The position numbers and the translations under genes were made by a program. The notes beneath the pieces are model-generated. The model had not been told where the DNA came from. It saw nothing but the letters and a program-made list of their open reading frames with translations, and did not search any database. A DNA stretch of 39,085 bases from a virus. Shown here piece after piece: positions 31,783-39,085 of the stretch; positions within the stretch are counted from its first letter, which is position 1; every line of letters starts with the position of its first letter. The stretch covers positions 1 through 39,085 of IMG/VR virus record IMGVR_UViG_3300050014_001317; one strand, written 5' to 3'.

Positions 31783-34464
31783 CTAATTAATTTTAAAAAT
31801 ATTGACCAGTTCCTCAAAACTCTTCGGTGTATATTTCTTAAATTCCTCTTCACGCACCAATAACCATCGATAGGTCACCAAAGACTGGATTTTGTTGATA
31901 TCCTTACACCATTGGTCCAGCCGGGCAATTTTAGGTTCAACATCTAAATCTTCGAGCCCTTTTGTTTCGATAACAAAAAATTCCTTTTCGGATTTTTTGA
32001 CGATAAAATCAGGATAATAATTCCTGATATCTCCCTGGTGATCCTGATAATCGATCTTCAGATTGACCGCGAAATAATTCTTGGCGTAGGAAATAATATC
32101 CTCGCAGTTCTCAAGGAAACCGGCAAATTCCAGTTCAAAACCGCTATCCCCGATTATTTTATTGAACACGCTCTTTCTTGGCAGCAGGTAGCCCTGATCT
32201 TTTGTGACGAATGGACGACACTGACTGATCTTTATGTAATCCCTGATCTCGGCTTCGCCTTTATCCATGACGGTGAGTTCATTGATCTTTTTCTTAAACG
32301 TTTCAATGATCGTTTTTGTGACCTCAATTTCCGAGAGGTTCCGAAGAGTGTTGAGATTTTCGATATCAACTTCGCGTTCGAAGAGTTGGGTTTTGATGAA
32401 GGTCTTGACTTTCCCATACAGGATATCGTATCCGCTCACCAGACGGAGCTCTTTCATGATGGACTGAGTGAAATAGCCGACTACGCTATGATAGTTCGCG
32501 ACGATGTTGCTGTCGAGTATGGTCTTATGGGTTATTTTTTCCGTGGTGATATCCCTAAAAAAGATCTCCCGCTGCTGCTCTTCGCTAAAGGTTATCACCT
32601 GGAATTTTTTGTTGCCAAACCCCGTGATATCAAGATCAGAGAAGTTCTTGTATTCCCGAACAATTCTCGGGGTGAGAACCGGGATCTGTATATCCAGACT
32701 GTCGATATCTTTTTTGGAATTTTCCCGGTCGACTTCAATCACAAGCGGAGCTTTGGGTGGGGTTCCTTCTCCCATCTTTCGCTTGTCAAGTTCCACACCT
32801 TCGTTCTTGATGGACTCCACAAAATCCATGAATGCATCGGTGCCTATGACACTGACCAGTTCCTTAATTTCATCCTGACCACGGTACATCCTCCTCAGGC
32901 CCCGGCCCAATGTCTGTTCCGGGAGGATGTTGCTCTTTGAACTGAATGCCCTAAGGCCAACGATGGTTGTGACATTTTTCACATCCCAGCCTTCCTTGAG
33001 TACGAGAACGGATACGATTGCCTTGTAACGATTGTCTGGTAAGTCTACTTCATTTGCTGCTTTACGGAGCCGGTCCAGTTCTTCATTCTTCTTCCCGGAA
33101 CTTGACTCGGATATCTCACCATTATTTTTTGTGTGGATGACAAGGACGGCACCATTCAGCACGGGATACCGGTTTTCCAGATATTGAGCTACTTCATCGC
33201 AGTTTTTTGTATCATCGGTCATTACGAATAGGACGGCTTTCTTCCCGAATTTCTGATGCACATCATAGACTTTCTTCCATTCGAGATAGCCGAGGTGGAT
33301 ATAGTCCTCGTATTTCTCGGAATATTTCGAACTTTTCTTCTCGCTGAGCTTTGCCCTGCTCGCAGCATCAGGGAGGACAGGGTGTTTAACGATGTTCTGG
33401 GAGATGGCTTCTACGAGTGGGTAATCCGATACGGTCTGGACGAAGATCGCGCCGTTTGTGTGGCGCGGAGTTGCGGTGACATCGATCTGCATCGCAAGCC
33501 TGCCGTCTTTCTGGAGGAGCCGGTTGTGGATGTCTTGTATGGACTTGAACCACGCGAGTTTCTCGTCATGAACATGATGTGCTTCATCGTTCATAACCAG
33601 CAATTCGTCGATGTCCCGGACAATATCACCGAGGTCGAGTTTTGAATCGGTAGTTGCACCGACTGGTTTTTTCCCGAGGAAATAATCCATCGTATCCTCG
33701 TCTTCTGATGAGGGGTCCTTGTTATTGCTGTCATAGACACGGTGAATGTTCGTCAGGAAGATATTACCGGTCTTCTGGGTGATGTGGACTTCGTCCTGGA
33801 TGTGGAGCGTGAGCTGGAAGTCATTTCTCCAGTCCTGCCCGGCATACCCGTTCTCCGGCAGGATGGGATCGGCAAAGAAAATTTTCAATCCGTCGAAGTC
33901 GGCCCGTATCCGGTCGAGGACGATGATGTTGGGGGTGATGATGAGGAAGTTCCGGGCAAGGGTTGAGTCCGCTTCGTAGGTCTTGTGAAAGAAACTCCAT
34001 GCAAGAAGGAGACTCAACACTTTTGTTTTACCACTGCCGGTTGCCATCTTGATGACGTACCGGTTCCAGGTCTCGGTGAACATGCCTGGCGAGACTGCCC
34101 CGGAACTGTCATACCGGAGGAGATCGTACTTGTCCTTTATTTGTGCAATCTCGTGGAGGTAGATGATAGTCTCGATTGCCTCACGCTGGGCGAAATAATA
34201 CCGGAATTGTGTTGATGTACCGTCAACCTGCTCATTGTAGTGATCGGTGGCAAACCACCAGTTCAGGAGTGCGGCACTTGTTGCGGTTGCGCCGTCGTAC
34301 CCAATGTCCCGCCATGCCTTGACTTTCTTCCTGATTTCGGCAACGAGTGGGGGGAGAAGTTTTGCCATTACCTCGTTTCTCAAGGATTCACCGGCCGGGA
34401 ACCACCGGATTGTCGGGTCGAGCACGACATAGGGATCGGTAGGGAAACCGGGATGGAGCGCCAT
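31783..34464 (-). CDS. res: Type III-like restriction endonuclease (Res)
   Basis: An 893-residue SF2 helicase-nuclease: FAQREAIETI (91-100), Walker A ATGSGKT (141-147), DEAH box (293-296), motif III VTATPRH (329-335), motif VI LGRGLRRMYRG (519-529), and a C-terminal PD-(D/E)XK nuclease with D819 (PDF), E833 and K835 (ETKG). The length matches type III Res subunits, which translocate or diffuse along DNA after binding with Mod and cut at a distance. It starts 1 base after the KilA-N gene's stop and belongs to the mod-KilA-N-res operon. Confidence 0.9.
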   Translation of the reverse strand: MALHPGFPTDPYVVLDPTIRWFPAGESLRNEVMAKLLPPLVAEIRKKVKAWRDIGYDGATATSAALLNWWFATDHYNEQVDGTSTQFRYYFAQREAIETIIYLHEIAQIKDKYDLLRYDSSGAVSPGMFTETWNRYVIKMATGSGKTKVLSLLLAWSFFHKTYEADSTLARNFLIITPNIIVLDRIRADFDGLKIFFADPILPENGYAGQDWRNDFQLTLHIQDEVHITQKTGNIFLTNIHRVYDSNNKDPSSEDEDTMDYFLGKKPVGATTDSKLDLGDIVRDIDELLVMNDEAHHVHDEKLAWFKSIQDIHNRLLQKDGRLAMQIDVTATPRHTNGAIFVQTVSDYPLVEAISQNIVKHPVLPDAASRAKLSEKKSSKYSEKYEDYIHLGYLEWKKVYDVHQKFGKKAVLFVMTDDTKNCDEVAQYLENRYPVLNGAVLVIHTKNNGEISESSSGKKNEELDRLRKAANEVDLPDNRYKAIVSVLVLKEGWDVKNVTTIVGLRAFSSKSNILPEQTLGRGLRRMYRGQDEIKELVSVIGTDAFMDFVESIKNEGVELDKRKMGEGTPPKAPLVIEVDRENSKKDIDSLDIQIPVLTPRIVREYKNFSDLDITGFGNKKFQVITFSEEQQREIFFRDITTEKITHKTILDSNIVANYHSVVGYFTQSIMKELRLVSGYDILYGKVKTFIKTQLFEREVDIENLNTLRNLSEIEVTKTIIETFKKKINELTVMDKGEAEIRDYIKISQCRPFVTKDQGYLLPRKSVFNKIIGDSGFELEFAGFLENCEDIISYAKNYFAVNLKIDYQDHQGDIRNYYPDFIVKKSEKEFFVIETKGLEDLDVEPKIARLDQWCKDINKIQSLVTYRWLLVREEEFKKYTPKSFEELVNIFKIN

Positions 34465-34465
34465 G

Positions 34466-35287
34466 TTATTTTTCCCCGCTAATCAGTTTGATATTTTTAT
34501 CCTGTGTGAGTAGGGTCATCTGGTGGATGGCAATCACGTTCAGTTTTGCCAGCCGTTCGGATTGTGGAAAGTTTTCGCTGATGAAATGAGCGTTGAGGTT
34601 TTCAAGGTTGGAGAGGCAGACGAGCTGCGAGATGTCGGCAAAATCCCGGATATTGCCTTTTTTGTCCGGGTTGCTGTCCCGCCATTCTTTCGCGGTGAGC
34701 CCGAAGAGTGCCGTGTTAAGGAGATCGGCTTCAGATGCATACACCCGGTTAATCTGCGATTTTTTGAGTTCTGCCGGGATCAGGTTCTCTTTGATCGCGT
34801 CCGTGTGAATCCGGTAGTTGATCTTTGCGAGGTTGCGCCGGATGTCCCAGCCGAGCAGTTTGCGTTCATCATCCTTGAGCCGCTGGAATTCCTTGATGAG
34901 ATAGAGTTTGAATTCAACGGAGATCCACGAAGCGAACTCGAACGCGATATCTTTGTGAGCGAACGTGCCACCATACCGTCCCGTTTTTGAGACAAGTCCA
35001 ATCGCATGGGTCTTTCCGATCCATTGTTTCGCCGTGAGAATGAAACTGTTGAGTCCTGCCTGTTTTCTAATCCCATCGAATTCGATGGGATTAAAATCCG
35101 GGTTGTTGAGCTGCTCCCAGATACCGAGGAATTCGATAGTGTTGCGGTTCCGGAGCCAGTTCTGGATCAGGTAGTCTGTCCTGTCGGCATCCTTGTAGCG
35201 TGCAATGTCGGTGATGCAGATGTAATCTTCATCATTCTGGACGACAATGGTGACTTCTTTGTTGAGGACATTTATCTTCGCCATCAT
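34466..35287 (-). CDS. KilA-N domain protein within the R-M operon
   Basis: A 273-residue protein whose first ~140 residues are a KilA-N domain: DYICITDIARY (21-31), then the signature GRYGGTFAHKDIAFEFASW (103-121) and VEFKLYLIKEFQRLK (124-138). KilA-N is a nucleic-acid-binding module common in viruses and some restriction loci. The C-terminal 130 residues are helical and carry no clear motif. Its ATG overlaps the mod stop (ATGATG) and its stop lies 1 base from res. It may regulate the system, act as a specificity or control protein, or be an anti-conflict factor. Confidence 0.85.
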   Translation of the reverse strand: MMAKINVLNKEVTIVVQNDEDYICITDIARYKDADRTDYLIQNWLRNRNTIEFLGIWEQLNNPDFNPIEFDGIRKQAGLNSFILTAKQWIGKTHAIGLVSKTGRYGGTFAHKDIAFEFASWISVEFKLYLIKEFQRLKDDERKLLGWDIRRNLAKINYRIHTDAIKENLIPAELKKSQINRVYASEADLLNTALFGLTAKEWRDSNPDKKGNIRDFADISQLVCLSNLENLNAHFISENFPQSERLAKLNVIAIHQMTLLTQDKNIKLISGEK

Positions 35288-37533
35288 TTGCTCCCAATAT
35301 TCACATCGAGGATCTTCATGGTATCGTTGCCGAAAATATCCACGACTTTAATCGAGATCTTCCTGCGCCCGGGTAGGCATTCCTTGAAGATGCTTGTGAG
35401 TTCGAGGCTTCTGTCTTTTTTGGTCCGGAACGATTGCCATTCGTTTTCGAAGATGTAATCGCCCGTCCAGTGCTCTTCATACTGCCCTTCTGCGTTCTTA
35501 ATCCGTATGATCTCCTGTTTGCTCTCGAAGTCGAAGTCCACCGACCAGTAATCGATCCAATCGGTCCATGACTGCGTGAGCTGGACGTGCCGGACAATGC
35601 CACTCTTCTCTTTGATCACCTTGATGATCTGGCCGTTTTCGACTACGATCCTGTTTGCGCCTTCCTTGATCTCGGCAGCGGCCTTTTTACAGGTGTCCTG
35701 ATTGTAGTGGACAGAGAAGTCGGTGAGTTCGATAGCGATGGAGTTCTTCTTGTAGTGCGGGGTGACTTCGATGTACGCGACATCGTAGAATACTACCTGA
35801 TTTTTCTCGACTGCTCTTTTATCAAAGACTTCCCGCGGGATGCACTTGATGGCGAGATCAATGCCTTTTGTCTTTGCCTCTTCCTGCACTGCGGGGAAGA
35901 GCCCCATCTCGAACTCGAAACCGAGGATATCGACTTTGGTGATGTATTTCTGCCGGCACTCGCTAATGACTTCCTCAACAAATAGCCGGGTGACCGGGAG
36001 GTTGACCGGGCCAACAGCGACTAGCCGGTTGAGTTTCTTGCCATGGAATGTGGCGAAATTCTCCACGGGTTCTGCCCGGTACGCCCGGAGGATGAGATCA
36101 ACAAACGCCTGCTCTTTCTTTTCGAGTTGTTTGCGTTTTTCTTCATCGCGGAGGCTTTCATTGACCCCGATATAGTGCTGGCGCTCGTACTTGCCGAGGT
36201 TAAGAATCTCGAATGCCCGGAAGTCTTTACCTTCATTCTTCATCTTACGCTGAACACCAATCATCCGTTTTCTTGTAGTGTGGATAGCGAACTTGCCAAG
36301 ATCGGACCCAATCCATTTTCGGCCGAGCTTCTCTGCAACCGCGAATGTAGTACCTGAACCGCAGAAGAAATCGGCAACGAGATCGCCTTCGTTTGATGAC
36401 GTTTTAATAATACGCTCAATCAACGGTTCGGGTTTTTGTGTTGGATATCCAATATCCTCAATAGCTTGGGAATTTACTGGAGCAATATCAACCCAAATTG
36501 ATTGAATAACTCTACCAAGCATTTCGTCTAAATATCGTTTATATTGTGGCATTCCTTTAGACGTTAATCCAATTCTACCATCAGATATCAATTTGTCAAG
36601 GTTTTCTTGTGTCCAACACCAATGTCTCCCTGATGGGGGTGTTAATTCTTTTCCAAAGAAAACCCGCGCAGGTCCGTCACCAGCAGCGGATGTATTATCC
36701 CATCGAAATCTTCGATTGTTTTCATCAATTTGGTTATAATGAGCTTTCACATACGCATCATCATATGGTTCATGAACAGGATTATAGATCCATTTACCGG
36801 ATTTTGTATAGAGAAATATTGTATCGTGAATTATAGGGATGGATTTCATTCCACTTCTATTGCCAACACGTTGCCATTGAATATCCACTTTAAAGTAATC
36901 TTTCCCAAATACTTCGTCTAATACTAGACGGATGAAACTATTCACTCGCCAATCGCAATGGACATAGATACTGCCATCCTCTGCCAGCAGATCCCGCATC
37001 AGCACCAGCCGCTCGTAGATCATCGTGATGAAACTATCCGCACCTCTCCCCCATGTGTCCCGATATGCGATCTCTTCCAGAATCCCCGGCTGCTTCGTGA
37101 GCGTCTCATCCCCAATCTCAATGTTCATCGAGAAGTCCGCACCCACATCGAACGGCGGGTCGATGTAGATCAGTTTGATACCGCCTTGTTTCTCAATCTC
37201 TTCCCGGAGCGGGCCGTTTTTCAGGCTGGACAAAATCAGCTTGTTGTCGCCCCAGATCAGTTTATTGATCCAGCCTTTGCTCTGCCGCCCTCTCGCATCG
37301 AAATCACCGAATGTTCGCTGCAACTTCTGGTCGGATTCTTTCCGGGGCTCGTCTACCTGCTCGATGATCTGGAAGGGGAGGACGGCGGTACAGACTTCGT
37401 TCGTTTTGCCGTTCCAGACAAGTTCAACTTCGCGTTTGTCCCCGAAGAGGAGGAAGCGGTAGGGGTCCGGGAGGGGTTTTCCGGATTCGAGGTACCGGTT
37501 GATGTCCCGGATTTCGTTATCGGTGAGTTTCAT
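35284..37533 (-). CDS. mod: Type III-like DNA adenine methyltransferase (Mod)
   Basis: A 749-residue beta-class N6-adenine methyltransferase: motif IV DPPF (125-128) precedes TQKPEPLIERII (365-376, motif X) and motif I ADFFCGSGTT (387-396), the beta-class order. The region between IV and X should hold the target-recognition domain, and it is there that the DNA is strikingly AT-rich (about 36380-36930, residues about 200-385) compared with both sides. The C-terminal third has the Mod-type interaction region. It is the first gene of the mod-KilA-N-res operon. No Shine-Dalgarno sequence precedes the ATG. Confidence 0.9.
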   Translation of the reverse strand: MKLTDNEIRDINRYLESGKPLPDPYRFLLFGDKREVELVWNGKTNEVCTAVLPFQIIEQVDEPRKESDQKLQRTFGDFDARGRQSKGWINKLIWGDNKLILSSLKNGPLREEIEKQGGIKLIYIDPPFDVGADFSMNIEIGDETLTKQPGILEEIAYRDTWGRGADSFITMIYERLVLMRDLLAEDGSIYVHCDWRVNSFIRLVLDEVFGKDYFKVDIQWQRVGNRSGMKSIPIIHDTIFLYTKSGKWIYNPVHEPYDDAYVKAHYNQIDENNRRFRWDNTSAAGDGPARVFFGKELTPPSGRHWCWTQENLDKLISDGRIGLTSKGMPQYKRYLDEMLGRVIQSIWVDIAPVNSQAIEDIGYPTQKPEPLIERIIKTSSNEGDLVADFFCGSGTTFAVAEKLGRKWIGSDLGKFAIHTTRKRMIGVQRKMKNEGKDFRAFEILNLGKYERQHYIGVNESLRDEEKRKQLEKKEQAFVDLILRAYRAEPVENFATFHGKKLNRLVAVGPVNLPVTRLFVEEVISECRQKYITKVDILGFEFEMGLFPAVQEEAKTKGIDLAIKCIPREVFDKRAVEKNQVVFYDVAYIEVTPHYKKNSIAIELTDFSVHYNQDTCKKAAAEIKEGANRIVVENGQIIKVIKEKSGIVRHVQLTQSWTDWIDYWSVDFDFESKQEIIRIKNAEGQYEEHWTGDYIFENEWQSFRTKKDRSLELTSIFKECLPGRRKISIKVVDIFGNDTMKILDVNIGSK

Positions 37534-37594
37534 GGAGGTGCTCTTATGTTTTTATTGATCGGTGCTACGAAAAAGGTTCTGGATTGAATTTCCC

Positions 37595-37610
37595 GTTTGA
37601 ATATAAAAAA
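37595..37610 (-). promoter_or_regulatory. Possible TATA region for mod operon
   Basis: On the minus strand TTTTTTTTATATTC, about 60-80 bases upstream of the mod ATG; a second AT-rich candidate (ATCAATAAAAACATAAG) is closer. Neither is decisive. Confidence 0.3.
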
Positions 37611-37623
37611 AAGTTCATAGTTC

Positions 37624-38541
37624 TCATGATTGTGGAATATAAAACCCGGTTCTGTGAATTCCCAGACGATCAATTTTATTAAGTGAATCGTTGAAGAATT
37701 TATTCCATACCGCTATCTCTTTTTTGGGATATCCCTGATTTTGTTGTCGCGACAGATCAAAAACGAAAGCAGGAGCAAGTGGGGAACGTGGTTCTTTTGT
37801 TAATTCGTCAATCAGTTGAATTCTTGTAGACGCTAAAATTGAGACATAATCAAAATTTTCGTAAAAAGATATCGTATTCTCAGTAAAATTTTCATCAAAA
37901 TAAAATTTCGAAATCAAATTAAATTGAGGGAAGGAGGCATCCATTTCACATAAAACAAGACCATTATCCAATCTTTGCAGAAATTGAGGACTTAGTTCCG
38001 GACCCTTTACGAGATAATCAATTGTTGAGACCTCCCATAAAAGATCAAAAAAAGGCCATTTCTCTATAAATTTTTCATCATACTGTTTAGATGCAATATA
38101 AATTTCAACGGTGTTGATGGGGGTTTTTGATTCATCATCGAAATTAAAAATTACATGGTCATTTTTCTTCGTATATGTTTTTCCACTTTTTTGGTTAATG
38201 GATAATTTCAACAAGGGAAGTGGAAATTCAGTATTTACCCGAATATCCGTTACTTTGGGAAATGAATACTGATAATTTATACATACAGAGTTCTGACTTT
38301 TTTCATGAATGATACCAGGTTTTAATTTTTCCTTCGTTTTTACCGAACTATGGTAGGTAATCTCATTATTGGAACGATAATATTTCGGCTTTTGTAGACC
38401 TAACGCCCAATAATTAATTACATACTCATTACCCAGTGTTGAGATTTTAAAATCAATTGTATTGGCAACTTTTGTTGGTACCGGAATTATTCTCAATAAA
38501 TCCTGATCTCCATTTATTATTGCTAATTTTAACGATGACAA
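37624..38541 (-). CDS. AT-rich hypothetical protein (305 aa)
   Basis: A 305-residue protein of no recognised family, with many Asn, Lys, Ile and Tyr residues and a strongly AT-rich reading frame like that of the inserted cassette. Strand patterns (NTVEIYIASKQYDEKFIEKW; FNLISKFYFDENFTENTISF) suggest a mixed alpha/beta fold; there is no Walker, nuclease or membrane motif. The start is TTG (complement of CAA 38539-38541), with a stop just upstream in frame and a TATA element CTTTATAATA centred about 30 bases away. It lies outside the type III operon but next to it. Confidence 0.7.
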   Translation of the reverse strand: MSSLKLAIINGDQDLLRIIPVPTKVANTIDFKISTLGNEYVINYWALGLQKPKYYRSNNEITYHSSVKTKEKLKPGIIHEKSQNSVCINYQYSFPKVTDIRVNTEFPLPLLKLSINQKSGKTYTKKNDHVIFNFDDESKTPINTVEIYIASKQYDEKFIEKWPFFDLLWEVSTIDYLVKGPELSPQFLQRLDNGLVLCEMDASFPQFNLISKFYFDENFTENTISFYENFDYVSILASTRIQLIDELTKEPRSPLAPAFVFDLSRQQNQGYPKKEIAVWNKFFNDSLNKIDRLGIHRTGFYIPQS

Positions 38542-38566
38542 TTTTTAAAGACCCAACTTATTTTTC

Positions 38567-38576
38567 TATTATAAAG
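38567..38576 (-). promoter_or_regulatory. TATA element for the 305-residue gene
   Basis: CTTTATAATA on the minus strand, centred about 30 bases before the TTG at 38541, consistent with a very short or absent leader. Confidence 0.45.
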
Positions 38577-38655
38577 ATAATGTATCATTTCCTTATTTCA
38601 TAATACCCTTTTGGATACTCCAAATCAGTTACCCGTGCCGTTTTCGAAAAACCTC

Positions 38656-38823
38656 TCATCGGCCAGCATCATTATTTATTCCAGTATCGTCGACAATCAG
38701 GACTTTTCCGGTCTCCTGTAACGCTAGGGCTGCACGCTGATACAATCCCCCAAGCTTCGAAAAATCCGAACGGCTGATAATGTAGGGCAGGTTTGCGGTA
38801 TTACCGCTGAGCATATTTGACAT
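38656..38823 (-). pseudogene. Truncated or frameshifted gene fragment (55 aa)
   Basis: On the minus strand ATG 38823 opens a 55-residue frame (MSNMLSGNTANLPYIISRSD...) ending ...DDTGINNDAGR then stop. A shift of one base at the stop region continues as RGFSKTARVTDLEYPKGYYE to TGA about 38585, so the gene may have been interrupted by a frameshift. A clear TATA (ATACATATATATAAT) lies about 30 bases upstream. The pattern KVLIVDDTG resembles a nucleotide-binding or receiver-type strand, but no family call is safe. Confidence 0.4.
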
Positions 38824-38842
38824 ACATTATCGTTACTCAGAG

Positions 38843-38859
38843 CATTATATATATGTATT
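38843..38859 (-). promoter_or_regulatory. TATA element for the fragment at 38823
   Basis: On the minus strand AATACATATATATAAT, centred about 29 bases before ATG 38823. Confidence 0.4.
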
Positions 38860-38983
38860 TCAATATAAAACACAAAGTAAAAGTCAGTAAACTTTGTCTT
38901 TTTGCTTTAACGTCTTGAGGAGCGCATCAAACAATATTTTTGTCTTTCAAAAATCCCCGAGAAAGATAATTATAGTCAAGAAC

Positions 38984-39085
38984 CTAAATTTTGATACTAA
39001 ATTTATTTCCAAGGAATTTTACAATCCATGCTTTGGCGAAACTCAATGAACAGCCATATTTTTTGAAAGCATCGAGGATAATCTG
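38984..39085 (-). CDS. C-terminal fragment of a gene beyond the window
   Basis: The last 33 codons of a minus-strand frame (QIILDAFKKYGCSLSFAKAW...) run to TAG at 38984-38986 and are open to the window edge. The composition is helical and Lys-rich. It is too short to identify and may be a remnant. Confidence 0.3.
   Translation of the reverse strand, partial: QIILDAFKKYGCSLSFAKAWIVKFLGNKFSIKI

Noticed and set aside
32038-32940. Long plus-strand reading frame (300 aa) opposite res
   Set aside because: It is antisense to the strongly supported Res gene with all helicase motifs, and shows no domain of its own.

Overview
The window looks like an archaeal provirus with a contractile tail, probably of a methanogenic euryarchaeon (Methanomicrobia-like), followed by an accessory island rich in DNA-modification genes. 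The archaeal assignment rests on TATA-type promoters placed so that genes must be translated from leaderless mRNAs, mixed with Shine-Dalgarno-led genes inside operons. The host lineage is inference. No integrase, attachment site, tRNA or rRNA gene was recognised, and the left end is cut by the window.

Layout. 1-5708: packaging and portal (small terminase candidate, large terminase, portal), then a MuF-like minor head protein whose AT-rich C-terminus looks like a RelA/SpoT-type toxin domain, with a 62-residue possible immunity partner. 5703-7192: six small genes on the opposite strand (zinc ribbon, DUF6908-like, LPD29-like and others), a cargo or moron block. 7465-13444: HK97-type head maturation (protease with a nested scaffold start, DUF2190-like cement protein, capsid) and head-tail completion genes. 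13520-18014: an AT-rich four-gene operon (amino-DNA methyltransferase, Cas4-like nuclease, winged-helix-like protein, AAA+ ATPase) inserted between the tail completion gene and the sheath gene. This is the best candidate for an undescribed defence or competition system. 18100-27378: sheath, tube, tail chaperones with a U UUU UUA -1 frameshift, tape measure, baseplate, spike, PAAR-like tip, gp25, gpJ and gpI-like genes. 27423-31158: fibre and receptor-binding candidates and unknown late genes.

Transcription. A motif close to TGACYTTTCTTTWTATCG lies 39 nt upstream of five start codons and 40 nt upstream of a sixth (7803, 12534, 18100, 24414, 27423, 30208). This implies a shared late promoter class that yields leaderless mRNAs, and it corrects the start of one gene and reveals another.

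Right side. After a non-coding stretch with hairpins and nested palindromes and a broken zinc-ribbon gene, the minus strand carries a type III-like restriction-modification operon (mod, KilA-N protein, res), an AT-rich unknown gene, and two gene remnants at the window end.
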